NCBI RefSeq assembly: GCF_010731875.1
Contig: NZ_AP022595.1
Span: 3,410,001 to 3,474,000 of the forward strand
Reading direction: 5' to 3'
Length of the DNA stretch: 64,000 bases
Origin: Mycolicibacterium sarraceniae
GTDB lineage: Bacteria > Actinomycetota > Actinomycetes > Mycobacteriales > Mycobacteriaceae
The notes under the pieces are model-generated. The model searched no databases. It worked only from the letters and a program-made list of their open reading frames with translations, and was not told the DNA's origin. Shown here one piece after another: positions 43,986-53,378 of this stretch. Position 1 is the first letter of the stretch, and every line of letters begins with the position of its first letter. The translations under genes and the position numbers were made by a program.

Positions 43986-44256
43986 CTACTGGCGCAGGTG
44001 AACTCGTTCACCGTGCGGGCCGAACAGGATGATGGCCTCGACGGGGCCGTCGACGGTGCCGAACCAGTGCGGCGTCCACGTGCTGAACTCCACGGCCTGG
44101 CCCGCCTCGATAACGAAATGCTGCTCGCCCAAGATCAATTGGAGACGACCGGACAGCACAGTGGGAGACGGTGCGGCTGGGGCCGGCCGAGCGCGACGCG
44201 GTCGGACCAGACGGTCAGCAGGGCCACCTGGTCGACAATGTGATCCAGTGCGGCGG
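43986..44256 (-). pseudogene. Remnant of an HTH-cupin regulator, frameshifted
   Basis: The cupin part VLSGRLQLILGEQHFVIEAG, then STWTPHWFGTVDGPVEAI and a stop, is intact in one frame. The part just before it (AALDHIVDQVALLTVWSDRV, ALGRPQPH) continues in another frame. The N-terminal HTH is missing; the sequence runs into rnpB instead. XRE-cupin proteins have this cupin layout. It fills most of the gap between the RNase H gene and rnpB. Confidence 0.6.
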
Positions 44257-44277
44257 AGATAAGCTAGTTTGTTCAGG

Positions 44278-44674
<397 letters not shown>

Positions 44675-44733
44675 CCCTATCACGAGCAATCGTTGTCCGC
44701 CGGCAGCGATCACCTCGCTGCAGCCCTCGCACG

Positions 44734-46251
44734 TCAGTGCGACTTGCTGAACGTCTTCCGCAAGGCGCTCAGCGCGTCGTCGAGTTGTTCGCGGCACCGG
44801 TTCGCGAGGTCGTCCTCCAGCTGATACAGCAGACCGTAGGTGAATGTGTCCTCGCCGGCCGCGTGCGCCACCTGGGACTGTTGGAGGAGGTGGCTGCGGC
44901 TGACCGTGCTGTCCTGGTGATCGCCGAGCAGAGTCTGGATGGTCTTGGCCCGATCCGACACCTTGGGCTCGCCGGTGGCCGCCGCGACATAGCGAAGTCG
45001 CTTGGCGCCCTTGCGAATCCGGTGCAGCGCCTCATCGCGGTCCTCGGTGGCCTCCGCGGCGTTCTTGGCCGCTTTGCGCACCTTCTTGTAGGCCGAGTCG
45101 AGGCTCACCGGCTTCGGCTCTTCACCGGGGGCGGCCTCCGGTCGCTGGGTGGCGACGAGGCCCTCCAGTGCGTCGAGCAGCCGGAAGTACCGGGGCGAGC
45201 GCATCGCGGACAACGAGCGCCGCAGACCGGCCTGGTAGCTGCGCTCGGCGCCGGCGACCAGACGCTCGTACACCGGACCGCGGATCAGCTCGTCGGGCAG
45301 CTCCTTCAGCGTGGCCTCGTAGCGCTCGGCGAGCACCTCGGCATCGCGGGCCACCCCCAACACACCGGCCAGTGCACGCAACTCGTCAAGGATCCAGGCG
45401 TCGTCGCTCAGCCCGAACGAGTCGTCCGACGCCTGCAACAGGCTGCGGATCTTGCGGGTGGTCACTCGCATCTGATGGACCGAGTCGTAGGTGTCGGCAC
45501 GCACGGCGCGGTCCCACACCAGCAGCTCGTCCACCTGCTCGGCCACCGCGCGGTGCACCGGATCCGAAGACTCCTCCGTCTCTTCGGGCGCCTCGGGCAG
45601 CGACCCTGCGGTCTCGAGCACCTTCGCCAGCTTCGAGCCGCGCCCGGCGGGTGCCGCACCGGCGTCCAACAGCCGGTTACTGAGCCGCTTGAGCAGATCC
45701 CTGCCGCCCTCGATTTCGCCGTCGACCAGCTCCAGCTCCCACTCGTGCCAGCGCTGTTCCTCGCCGGGGCCGTCGGCCGATCCGAGCGCCCACGCGCTGA
45801 CCTCGTCGTCGCAGAACTCCGCCAGCCCGGCACCGTCACCGCCGTAGAGCATCACCACATTGCGGGTCGTCGCGATCCGGGCCACCGGGGCCAGCGGACG
45901 GTCCCGGGCGATCGCCAGCACGATGTCGACCAGGTCGTTCGGCACCGCGGTGTCGGCTGCCTGCGCGGAGGTGTCCAGCGGTGCGTGCACCTCGGTGCGG
46001 GCGTCCGGCCCGGCGGGCAGCTTCAGATGCCAGCCGGCATCGGGGCCGCCCGTGCGGCGACGCAGCGTGATCCGGTGGGCGGCCAAGTCGCGACCGGGCG
46101 TGTCGAAGTAGACGGCGTTCAGCGACTGCGCAGGCAGCTTCTCGACCCGGGCTACCGCGGCGAGCCCGTCGAAGGACGGGAACACCGTGCCTGCGGGGAC
46201 GTCGAACTTCTTCTCCACCTCGACATGGCGGTTTCCAGAACCCATTTTCAC
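44734..46251 (-). CDS. CYTH-CHAD domain protein
   Basis: 505 residues. The CYTH (triphosphate tunnel) domain at the N-terminus begins HVEVEKKFDVP (ExExK) and continues with AVYFDTPGRDLAAHRITLRR, WHLKLP and EWELELVDGE. A C-terminal CHAD domain of helices follows: VHQMRVTTRKIRSLLQA, HRIRKGAKRLRYVAAATGE and LGDHQDSTVS with the conserved His residues. CYTH enzymes hydrolyse inorganic triphosphate and CHAD domains bind polyphosphate. Convergent with rnpB. Corresponds to Rv2226. Confidence 0.93.
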   Translation of the reverse strand: MKMGSGNRHVEVEKKFDVPAGTVFPSFDGLAAVARVEKLPAQSLNAVYFDTPGRDLAAHRITLRRRTGGPDAGWHLKLPAGPDARTEVHAPLDTSAQAADTAVPNDLVDIVLAIARDRPLAPVARIATTRNVVMLYGGDGAGLAEFCDDEVSAWALGSADGPGEEQRWHEWELELVDGEIEGGRDLLKRLSNRLLDAGAAPAGRGSKLAKVLETAGSLPEAPEETEESSDPVHRAVAEQVDELLVWDRAVRADTYDSVHQMRVTTRKIRSLLQASDDSFGLSDDAWILDELRALAGVLGVARDAEVLAERYEATLKELPDELIRGPVYERLVAGAERSYQAGLRRSLSAMRSPRYFRLLDALEGLVATQRPEAAPGEEPKPVSLDSAYKKVRKAAKNAAEATEDRDEALHRIRKGAKRLRYVAAATGEPKVSDRAKTIQTLLGDHQDSTVSRSHLLQQSQVAHAAGEDTFTYGLLYQLEDDLANRCREQLDDALSALRKTFSKSH

Positions 46252-46398
46252 CTTCGCTCGCGACGACCAACAGCGTTATGCACTGCCGGTCAGGGTGTCA
46301 TATCCAAGTGAACACGACGTCGCGCCGAGATGGTGGGGTGATGCTGAACCGATCGAGCTGGATCGGGGATTGGTCCTGCGGCAGTAGTCTCCTCGGCA

Positions 46399-47469
46399 AT
46401 GAATGGCAGTCCCGATCCGCATGCGCTGCGAGAACTGTGCGACCTCGCCGCGATGCTGAGCCGTCTCGATCGAGCGATCACCGCCGCTGAATGGCAGGAC
46501 GACGACGAACTGTGCGGCATCGTCACCGACGCCCGACACGAAGTAGCGAAACAACAGCGGGCGGTCGGCGACGTCGTCGGTGACGCTACGGCTCTGGCCG
46601 CGATCGAGGCGGCCCGACTGTCGGTCGCGCGAGCCGTGCTGGCCGTCGACGCCACCCGATCCGAAAACACCTCGTCCTCCGATGCCTGGCGGTTCCCATT
46701 ACCCATCGGCCGCCGGCCCGCGGCCGGTCTGGGCGCCCGCGTTCTGGCTGAGGTCCGCCACATCGCTGTCGGCCGGCCGCGGGCGATTCTGTTCCGCGTC
46801 GTCATCACCCTGGCCATCGCACTGTCCCTGGTGGCCGGCTACCACCTGACCGAGATTAAGCGCTATGACCTCAGTGGTCTGACTCTGTATCTGTTCTCCG
46901 CTGTGGTCGGTAGCGTAATCTGCACCAACGCACTATGTTTCGATGCCGAACGGGTACGTCAGCGCCTGGCCGACGGCGACCGGATGTGGCAGGTGCTGGC
47001 GGTCAAGAATCTGGCGATGGCGCTGATGATCACCGCCGCCGGACTACCGGTGGTCGCCGCCTTGTGGTGGGCCACCGAGGTCAACCCGGTCGCCCTGATC
47101 GACCAGCTGGTGACGATGGTGTTCATCTGGCTTGGTGTGGGCAACGTGCTGTCTGTGGTCTACCCGCTGCGCCATGAGCCGGTGACCGCTCGGTTGCACG
47201 ACGGCACCTGGAAGCCCTACCTGTTCACTTTCGTCATCTCCTATGGCGTCGGATTGACCGTGAACCTGACGATCTACTGGCGCTTGTGGGCACGGCAAGC
47301 CGCGAACGATCATCTGACCGGTGGCACCTGGGTGGCATTCATTCTCGTCTTGGCCAGCTCGGTGTTGAGCTGGCTGCTGTTGACCGTTTTCGCCGTTGCG
47401 TGCAGCCAGCAGCCAGCGCTCCGGCGTGCCCTGTCGCGCGAGATGATCCCCTACCGCGCGAGTCCATAG
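46399..47469 (+). CDS. Integral membrane protein of unknown function
   Basis: 356 residues. A soluble N-terminal helical part (about 1-125, e.g. LCDLAAMLSRLDRAITAAEW and VTDARHEVAKQQRAVGDVV) is followed by six hydrophobic helices, for instance ILFRVVITLAIALSLVAG, LTLYLFSAVVGSVICTNALC, VKNLAMALMITAAGLPVVAA and GTWVAFILVLASSVLSWLLL. The membrane half resembles permease subunits of drug/polysaccharide ABC exporters, but no ATPase gene is adjacent. I do not recognise the family. The next gene converges with 2 bases between stops. Confidence 0.6.
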   Translation: MNGSPDPHALRELCDLAAMLSRLDRAITAAEWQDDDELCGIVTDARHEVAKQQRAVGDVVGDATALAAIEAARLSVARAVLAVDATRSENTSSSDAWRFPLPIGRRPAAGLGARVLAEVRHIAVGRPRAILFRVVITLAIALSLVAGYHLTEIKRYDLSGLTLYLFSAVVGSVICTNALCFDAERVRQRLADGDRMWQVLAVKNLAMALMITAAGLPVVAALWWATEVNPVALIDQLVTMVFIWLGVGNVLSVVYPLRHEPVTARLHDGTWKPYLFTFVISYGVGLTVNLTIYWRLWARQAANDHLTGGTWVAFILVLASSVLSWLLLTVFAVACSQQPALRRALSREMIPYRASP

Positions 47470-47471
47470 CG

Positions 47472-49472
47472 TCAGCTGGCCAGCGGACTCGCGAATTCGC
47501 CAGCCTGGTCCCAGGCATGGCGCTCGGCGGTGAAAGCCTCGGCCTGCTGGGCCCGGAATTCGGCAATGCCGCTGGCATTGTGGGTCAGGAACTGCTGGTA
47601 GCCGGCCATCGAGAAGGTGCCGTCGGTGATCGCGACGTCACCGCGGCCGGCTGCCATATCGGCCCGTAGGTCCAGTAGCTCCTCGGCGCTGACCGGGTAG
47701 AAGCCGATCCGGTCGAAGTAGCGCAGCAGCCACGGTGTTCCCGGCTCGAATGAGCGGGAGTCCTGCGGGTGGCGGTGATTCCACACCTGTGTGGTGCGTC
47801 CGACGAACTGGTAGCCGCCCGGTCCCTCCATCCCGTAGATGCACAGATACGCGCCACCGATCCCGACGGCGTTCTCCGGTGTCCACGTGCGTGCGGGGTT
47901 GTACTTGGTGGTCACCAGCCGGTGGCGCGGATCCAGGGGAGTGGCCACCGGCGCCCCCAGATAGACGTCGCCGAGACCGAGCACCAGGTACTGCGCGCCG
48001 AAGACGATGTCATGCACCTGCTCGACATCGGCCAAACCGTTGATCCGCCGGATGAATTCGATGTTCCACGGGCACCACGGGGCGTCGGCGCGCACCCCGT
48101 GGATGTAGCGCTGGATGGCCTCGTGGGTGGCCGGATCGTCCCAGGACAGTGGCAGGTGCACGCTGCGGCTGGGTACGACGAGCTCGTCAGTGGCTGGCAG
48201 CGACTCCTCGGTGCGGGCCAGTAGATCCACCAGCTCCGGTCCGCTCACGACGGCCGGATCGAACTGAACCTGCAGCGAACGCACGCCCGGGGTTAGTTCG
48301 GTGACACCGGGAACCGCACTGGCCGAGAGGGATTCGTAGAGCACATGCACCCGCGCGCGCATGGCCAGGTCGAGCACCATCGGCCCGTACTCGACCAGCA
48401 TGCCGCCGTCACCGGCGCGGCGCACGGTCACATCGGTGCCCTCGGCGCCGACGAATCGGGCGAGCACGCCGTCGTCGGCGTCGCTGGAGGTGGAGATCAC
48501 CAGCGGCAGCGACGCCCGCCGGTTGGCATCGATACTGCCCAGCGACGGGGCGCGGTCGGCGCGCACCGGCACGAACCGGACGGTGTCACCGGGGGCCATC
48601 TGCCCGAGCTTCCAGCGATCCCCCCGCACCACGGTGACCGGGCAGACGAATCCGCCGAGGCTAGGCCCGTCGGGTCCGAGCAGGATCGGGGTGTCGCCGG
48701 TGAAGTCCAAAGTGCCGACACAGTAGGCATTGTCGTGAATGTTCGACGGGTGCAATCCGGCTTCGCCGCCGTCGGTGCGGGCCCACTGCGGCTTGGGGCC
48801 CATCAGGCGCACACCGGTACGATCGGAGTTGAAGTGCACCGTGTAGTCGGTGCCGACGATCGCAGCCATATCGGCGCGGGTGAAGAATTCCGGTGCGGCG
48901 TGCGGGCCCTCGGTGACCGCGACCTGCCAGCGGTGGCCGATCGCCGGCTGTTCCTCGATGGTGGCGCGGGCCGGCCGGGCCGAGGCCGGGCCAGGATCCA
49001 CGCCCACGGCGAGGACATCACCGGCACGCAGCGGGCGCCCGTCGTGACCGCCGAAGCAGCCCAGGGTGAACGTCGCTGCGCTCCCTAGATATTCGAGCTC
49101 TTGCAGACCGCCGGCGATCAGCACGTAGCAGCGCATCCCCGGCCCGGAAACCATGCCGACGTCCAGCACGCCACCGGCGGGGACCGTGACTGACTGCCAC
49201 ATTGGCACCGGTGTGCCGTCCAGGGCGACCGGAGCGGCCGCACCGGCGACGCAGACCCGAGCACCGTCGGGAAAGCGCAGTGCCGGACCGGCTTTCGTAC
49301 ACTCCAGACCGGCAGCTCCCTCGGAGTTGCCGAGCACCCGGTTGCCGATCCGGAACGACAGGTCGTCCATCGGGCCCGATGGCGGCACGCCGATATGCCA
49401 GTACCCGACGCGGCCGGGCCAGTCCTGAACAGTGGTGAGCATTCCCGGCCGCATCACCTCGATCGTCGTCAT
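47472..49472 (-). CDS. Stand-alone carboxyltransferase (AHS2-AHS1) half of urea/guanidine carboxylase
   Basis: 666 residues. Residues about 1-300 are the AHS2/KipA-type domain (MTTIEVMRPGMLTTVQDWPG, GYWHIGVPPSGPMDDLSF, GGFVCPVTVV). Residues about 330-560 are the AHS1/KipI-type domain (GDGGMLVEYGPMVLDLAMRA, GLGDVYLGAPVATPLDPRH, GPGGYQFVGRTTQVW). The tail YPVSAEELLDLRADMAAGRG and HNASGIAEFRAQQAEAF matches the linker before the biotin domain of urea carboxylase. The biotin carboxylase and biotinyl domains are absent. ATG overlaps the stop of the upstream DUF1989 gene. Must work with a biotin carboxylase encoded elsewhere, or has another role such as 5-oxoproline metabolism. Confidence 0.85.
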   Translation of the reverse strand: MTTIEVMRPGMLTTVQDWPGRVGYWHIGVPPSGPMDDLSFRIGNRVLGNSEGAAGLECTKAGPALRFPDGARVCVAGAAAPVALDGTPVPMWQSVTVPAGGVLDVGMVSGPGMRCYVLIAGGLQELEYLGSAATFTLGCFGGHDGRPLRAGDVLAVGVDPGPASARPARATIEEQPAIGHRWQVAVTEGPHAAPEFFTRADMAAIVGTDYTVHFNSDRTGVRLMGPKPQWARTDGGEAGLHPSNIHDNAYCVGTLDFTGDTPILLGPDGPSLGGFVCPVTVVRGDRWKLGQMAPGDTVRFVPVRADRAPSLGSIDANRRASLPLVISTSSDADDGVLARFVGAEGTDVTVRRAGDGGMLVEYGPMVLDLAMRARVHVLYESLSASAVPGVTELTPGVRSLQVQFDPAVVSGPELVDLLARTEESLPATDELVVPSRSVHLPLSWDDPATHEAIQRYIHGVRADAPWCPWNIEFIRRINGLADVEQVHDIVFGAQYLVLGLGDVYLGAPVATPLDPRHRLVTTKYNPARTWTPENAVGIGGAYLCIYGMEGPGGYQFVGRTTQVWNHRHPQDSRSFEPGTPWLLRYFDRIGFYPVSAEELLDLRADMAAGRGDVAITDGTFSMAGYQQFLTHNASGIAEFRAQQAEAFTAERHAWDQAGEFASPLAS

Positions 49473-50080
49473 CAGGCCGTGATCACCATCCGTACCTCAG
49501 TGGGGTCGAAACCGTTGCACGGGTTGTTGATCTGGGGGCAGTTGGAGACCACCACCAGCGTGTCGGTATCGGCTCGAACGGTCAGCGACTTGCCGGGCGC
49601 GGACAGGCCATCGACGATGCCCAGTGTCCCATCGGCCTCGACGGGGACGTTCATGAAGAAGTTGACGTTGGAGACGATGTCGCGCTTGCCCATTCCCCAC
49701 TTGGCGGCCTCGGCGAGGAAGTTCTCCGCGCAGGCGTGCTGGTGCACGGTGTGATGGCCGTAGCGCAGCGTGTTGGATTCCTTGGAGCAGGCGCCGGCGA
49801 TGGTGTCGTGATTGCCGACCTCGTCGGCGACGATCGTCACCAGCGCCCTGCCGTCGGCGGCCCGCAACACCGAACCCGTCGTCAGAAAGATGTTGTGCTG
49901 CGCGGCGATCGTGGCCTGTGCGCTGTAGCGCCCGGCCGGGTCCACTCGCTCCCCGTCGACGGCATAGAACAAGGTGTCCACCGCCTGATTGCCGTGCAGG
50001 TCGATGATCTGCAGGGACTGCCCGGCGCGCAGAATCGCCGACCACGGTGAACGCGCCGCAACGATATCGTCGGAGATCAT
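49472..50080 (-). CDS. DUF1989 protein, urea carboxylase-associated type 2 (possible carboxyguanidine deiminase subunit)
   Basis: 202 residues; the ATG at 50080 is in an ATGA overlap with the preceding gene. Sequence features: IIDLHGNQAVDTLFYAVDG, AQATIAAQHNIFLTTGS, ACSKESNTLRYGHHTVHQHA with CAENFL, NVNFFMNVPVEADG and VVVSNCPQINNPCNGFDPTE. DUF1989 pairs next to carboxylases have been identified as the two subunits of carboxyguanidine deiminase in guanidine degradation. The Cys/His-rich segments are plausible metal and catalytic sites. Confidence 0.8.
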   Translation of the reverse strand: MISDDIVAARSPWSAILRAGQSLQIIDLHGNQAVDTLFYAVDGERVDPAGRYSAQATIAAQHNIFLTTGSVLRAADGRALVTIVADEVGNHDTIAGACSKESNTLRYGHHTVHQHACAENFLAEAAKWGMGKRDIVSNVNFFMNVPVEADGTLGIVDGLSAPGKSLTVRADTDTLVVVSNCPQINNPCNGFDPTEVRMVITA

Positions 50081-50811
50081 TGTGCTGCCGCCCAAGTGGA
50101 TTCGGTGTTGAACAACGCCCGGGAGTACTCCGGGTCGGTATTGACCGGACTGCTGAGTTCCTCGTCAGCCCGCCACGCCACGATGTCCAGCCCGGTCGTC
50201 GCGGGCTGGGGATCCAGCGGATGGGCGGTGTTGACCACCGCCACCACGACGGGCAGGTGGATCAGCAGATCGACCGAACCGCCCGGCCCGGCCGAGCCGG
50301 TGAACGTCAGCGCACCGGAGTTTTCGACCTGCACCCCTTTGAACAGGGCCGCCGACGGGGCGACATCGCGAATGTCCATGCCGTGTTTCATGATTGCCAG
50401 CAGCATCTGCTGTTGACCGGCCGGCGGCAGGCCGCACAGGAGGTCGTGGTGACCGGAACTGTCGGCGACGATCGTCGCCAGCAGGCGGCCCTGATCGGAC
50501 AGCAGGGGGTGGCCGACACCGAGGTATGCCTGCCACGGCACCTTCATGGTGTCGGCGACATTGAGCCGTTCCCAGGACGCATCGGCCCGGAACAGCAGCA
50601 GGTGCGCGCAGGCGCCGCCGTCGGGATCGGAGAGCCGCAGGCGGGTGCCCCGCCCGAGTACCCGGGAGACGTAGGACTCGGCCGGGACGGCCTCGGCCCA
50701 GACCAGCCGCGAGTCGTCCACGCCATCGGGCAGTATGGGCACGCGCAAGGCCGCGCTGCTCGCCTGGGATCGCGCGTGCGAGCGGGCACCGTCGGTCGAC
50801 GCGGTGGTCAT
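50077..50811 (-). CDS. DUF1989 protein, urea carboxylase-associated type 1 (possible carboxyguanidine deiminase subunit)
   Basis: 244 residues with AAGGAG 6 bases before the ATG. Features: RVLGRGTRLRLSDPDGGACA, LLFRADASWERLNVADTMKV, HDLLCGLPPAG, HGMDIRDVAPSAALFKGVQV and VVVAVVNTAHPLDPQP. First gene of a three-gene operon with the type-2 DUF1989 protein and the carboxyltransferase. The pair is expected to form a heteromer. A short hairpin and a TetR-type palindrome lie just upstream. Guanidine or urea breakdown is the likely context; direct evidence is lacking. Confidence 0.8.
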   Translation of the reverse strand: MTTASTDGARSHARSQASSAALRVPILPDGVDDSRLVWAEAVPAESYVSRVLGRGTRLRLSDPDGGACAHLLLFRADASWERLNVADTMKVPWQAYLGVGHPLLSDQGRLLATIVADSSGHHDLLCGLPPAGQQQMLLAIMKHGMDIRDVAPSAALFKGVQVENSGALTFTGSAGPGGSVDLLIHLPVVVAVVNTAHPLDPQPATTGLDIVAWRADEELSSPVNTDPEYSRALFNTESTWAAAQ

Positions 50812-50826
50812 GTCTCACTCCTTGTC

Positions 50827-50842
50827 CGGGCTTCGACGCCCG
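50827..50842 (-). promoter_or_regulatory. Hairpin directly before the ribosome binding site of the DUF1989 operon
   Basis: CGGGC and GCCCG form a 5-bp stem around a 6-base loop, ending just upstream of AAGGAG. It may affect translation. It does not show the loop sequences I would expect of a guanidine riboswitch. Confidence 0.3.
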
Positions 50843-50847
50843 ATTAA

Positions 50848-50861
50848 CTGTCAAGTGAAAG
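50848..50861. promoter_or_regulatory. Palindromic operator copy 1 (CTNTCANNTGANAG)
   Basis: CTGTCAAGTGAAAG is a 14-bp imperfect palindrome of the form CTNTCANNTGANAG, 37 bases upstream of the DUF1989 operon start codon. A second copy lies near the divergent TetR gene, which makes this the probable TetR binding site for the operon. Confidence 0.6.
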
Positions 50862-50922
50862 TTTGACCGAGGCGCCGTTCCCATGGGGTGTCGTCGGTGT
50901 AACGACTGGGTTGACTGTATTT

Positions 50923-50936
50923 CTATCAAATGACAG
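50923..50936. promoter_or_regulatory. Palindromic operator copy 2 (CTNTCANNTGANAG)
   Basis: CTATCAAATGACAG follows the same CTNTCANNTGANAG rule and starts 75 bases from copy 1. It lies 20 bases upstream of the TetR start, within a possible promoter beginning with TTGACT at 50911. It would allow autoregulation. Confidence 0.6.
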
Positions 50937-50955
50937 GTATCGGCGCTGGCCGTGA

Positions 50956-51585
50956 ATGCGACAATGGTCTATGCGCAGCGCGGGCCATGAGGGGCGTGGT
51001 CGTCCTCGGCTCGAACAGTCCCGTCGACCGGGCAACACCGCGCGCGAGGAGATCCTGGATGCCGCCGCCGAGCTGTTCACCACGATTGGGTACGCCGGAA
51101 CCTCGACCCGCCGGATCGCCGACGCGGTCGGCATGCGTCAGGCCTCGCTGTACCACCACTTCGCCACCAAGGACGACATCCTCGACGCGTTGTTGGCCGG
51201 AACCGTCGACGAAGCCCTTCGGTTCGCCGGGGAGCTGCTCGCCCAGCCGGGCCCGGCCACGAGCAAGCTGCACGCCCTGGTGGTCGCGGACTGCTCGCAG
51301 TTGTGCGGCAGTCGCTGGAACCTCGGCGCCCTGTATCTACTTCCGGAGCTTCGCATCGACCGGTTCGCGCAGTTGCGGGCCAATCGCGAGGAGCTGCGCC
51401 GCCGCTACCGCCAGCTGGCGGCTCAGGTGATCGCGGAGTGCGACGGGATCCCCGACGCCGACGACCTGCCGTTCCGCCTGGTGGAGTCGGTCATCAACCG
51501 CCGCTCCGACAACAAAGAGTGCACTCCCGAGACGCCAACAGTCATAGCCGATGCCGCGCTCCGGATCCTGGGCGGCCATTGCTAA
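50956..51585 (+). CDS. TetR-family regulator, divergent from the DUF1989 operon
   Basis: 209 residues. The HTH is REEILDAAAELFTTIGYAGT followed by STRRIADAVGMRQASLYHHF at residues about 30-69. The first 28 residues are basic and Gly/Arg-rich (HEGRGRPRLEQSRRP). A start at ATG 50971 is also possible. The two palindromes in the intergenic region are its likely targets. It is followed by the enoyl-CoA hydratase gene after 10 bases, so its transcript may continue into that gene. Confidence 0.88.
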   Translation: MRQWSMRSAGHEGRGRPRLEQSRRPGNTAREEILDAAAELFTTIGYAGTSTRRIADAVGMRQASLYHHFATKDDILDALLAGTVDEALRFAGELLAQPGPATSKLHALVVADCSQLCGSRWNLGALYLLPELRIDRFAQLRANREELRRRYRQLAAQVIAECDGIPDADDLPFRLVESVINRRSDNKECTPETPTVIADAALRILGGHC

Positions 51586-51595
51586 CGTTCCGGCC

Positions 51596-52378
51596 GTGAG
51601 CGACTACCAGACCCTGTCCTTCGAGCAGTCCGGCCCGATCGCGCGGATCGTGCTGGACCGGCCCGACGCAGCCAACGGCATGAACGACGACATGACCGCC
51701 GAGCTCGCGCAGGTCGCGCAGCGCTGCGACGTCGGAGAGATCAAAGCCGTCGTGCTCACCGGAGCCGGCCGGTTCTTCTGCGCCGGGGGAGATCTCAAGG
51801 CGATGGCGGCGTCCCCCCTGGGCCCGGGCCCGTTCGTCAAGGGCATCGCCGACGATCTGCACCGGGCGATCTCGACGCTGGCCCAGATGGATGCGGTGCT
51901 GATTACCGCGGTCAACGGGGTGGCCGCTGGCGCGGGCTTCAGCCTGGCGGTCGCGGGTGATCTGGTGCTGGCTGCGGACAACGCGTCGTTCACCATGGCC
52001 TACACCAAGGCCGGGCTGAGTCCGGACGGCGGCGCGTCGTACTACCTGCCGCGGATCATCGGTGTGCGCCGCACCCAGGAGCTGATGCTGACCAACCGGA
52101 CCCTGAAGGCGCCCGAGGCCGCCGACTGGGGACTAGTCACCGAGGTGGTGCCCGCCGCCGAACTGGAGGCCCGCGCACAGGCGCTGGCCGAACAGATCGC
52201 TTCTGGGGCAAAGGGTTCCAGTGGAGCAGTGAAGAAACTCTTGCTCGCCACGTTCGGTAGCGGGCTCGAGGAACAGATGAATCTCGAAGCCCGGCTGATC
52301 GGGGAATGCGCCGACAGTGCCGACGGCCGCGAGGGTATCGACGCGTTCCTGAACAAGCGCGCGCCCGAGTTCAGCTAG
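51596..52378 (+). CDS. Enoyl-CoA hydratase/isomerase family protein
   Basis: 260 residues from a GTG. Crotonase fold with the oxyanion-hole segments [20 protein letters not shown] and [20 protein letters not shown], and [20 protein letters not shown], which has Asp-Gly-Gly in place of the usual catalytic Glu region, as in isomerase-like members. Acts on a CoA thioester; the substrate is unknown. Converges with panB, the stops overlapping by 4 bases. Confidence 0.88.
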   Translation: MSDYQTLSFEQSGPIARIVLDRPDAANGMNDDMTAELAQVAQRCDVGEIKAVVLTGAGRFFCAGGDLKAMAASPLGPGPFVKGIADDLHRAISTLAQMDAVLITAVNGVAAGAGFSLAVAGDLVLAADNASFTMAYTKAGLSPDGGASYYLPRIIGVRRTQELMLTNRTLKAPEAADWGLVTEVVPAAELEARAQALAEQIASGAKGSSGAVKKLLLATFGSGLEEQMNLEARLIGECADSADGREGIDAFLNKRAPEFS

Positions 52379-53217
52379 AAGCTGTGCGCCTCGGCCGGGA
52401 ACGCGCCGGTCGCCACCTCTTCGGCGTACTGCGTTGCCGCGCGGCGTAATTCGCCACCGACATCCCCGAAGCGCTTGACGAACTTGGCGGTCTTGCCGCT
52501 GGTGAGTCCGGCCATGTCCTGCCAGACCAGCACCTGCGCATCGCAATTGGGCCCGGCGCCGATGCCGATCGTCGGAATCGTGAGTTTGCCGGTGATCTGA
52601 GTGGCCAGCTCGGAGGGCACCATCTCCATCACCACGGCGATGGCGCCGGCCTCCTGGACCGCGATCGCGTCGTGGATGGTCTGCTCGGCGGCATCGCCAC
52701 GGCCCTGGACGCGGAAACCGCCCAGGCCGTTGACGCTCTGCGGGGTGAACCCGATATGGGCGACCACGGGGATGCCTGCAGCGCTCAGCGTCGCGATCTG
52801 CTCGGCGACCCGCTCGCCGCCCTCGAGCTTGACCGCGTGTGCGCCGGCTTCCTTCATGAAGCGGGTGGCGGTTCGCAGGGCTTGCTTCGGCCCCTCTTCA
52901 TAGCTACCGAACGGCAGGTCGGCCACGACCAGCGCGTGTTCGGCGCCGCGGACCACACCGCGAACCAGCGGGATGAGCTCGTCGACCGAAACCAGCACCG
53001 TGGTGTCGTAGCCGTAGACGACGTTGGCGGCGGAATCGCCGACCAGAAGAACGGGAATGCCGGCCTCATCGAAGGCCCGAGCGGTGGAGTAGTCGTACAC
53101 CGTGAGCATCGCCCACTTGTGGCCTTCGGACTTCCACTTCAGCAGATGGTGACTTCGAACCTTGCTGCGCGAAACAGTGGAAGTAGTACAGGCACCATAG
53201 ACAGTCTGTTCAGACAT
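52375..53217 (-). CDS. panB: 3-methyl-2-oxobutanoate hydroxymethyltransferase
   Basis: 280 residues. KPHB-family motifs: [37 protein letters not shown] (metal-binding Asp), [39 protein letters not shown] and [19 protein letters not shown]. Catalyses the first committed step of pantothenate synthesis. The ATG at 53217 has AAGGGA in front and begins [20 protein letters not shown]; an open frame continues upstream but is not needed. Corresponds to Rv2225. Confidence 0.95.
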   Translation of the reverse strand: MSEQTVYGACTTSTVSRSKVRSHHLLKWKSEGHKWAMLTVYDYSTARAFDEAGIPVLLVGDSAANVVYGYDTTVLVSVDELIPLVRGVVRGAEHALVVADLPFGSYEEGPKQALRTATRFMKEAGAHAVKLEGGERVAEQIATLSAAGIPVVAHIGFTPQSVNGLGGFRVQGRGDAAEQTIHDAIAVQEAGAIAVVMEMVPSELATQITGKLTIPTIGIGAGPNCDAQVLVWQDMAGLTSGKTAKFVKRFGDVGGELRRAATQYAEEVATGAFPAEAHSF

Positions 53218-53378
53218 CTTTGTCCCTTGAGTTTGTCGTTCTCGATCCTCGAGGCCCATCCGGGTCCCCGGGTTCGTTTGACGCGCTCGAGTGTGCCACC
53301 ACGGCTGGCAAAGATGAACGGACAGTGAAGTGGACTTTCTCACACCTGTCACAAGCCTGTCGACATACCATCGGTCCC

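Noticed and set aside
50812..50955. Guanidine riboswitch upstream of the DUF1989 operon
   Set aside because: Only a single 5-bp hairpin is seen; none of the guanidine-I, -II or -III core sequences that I know are present.
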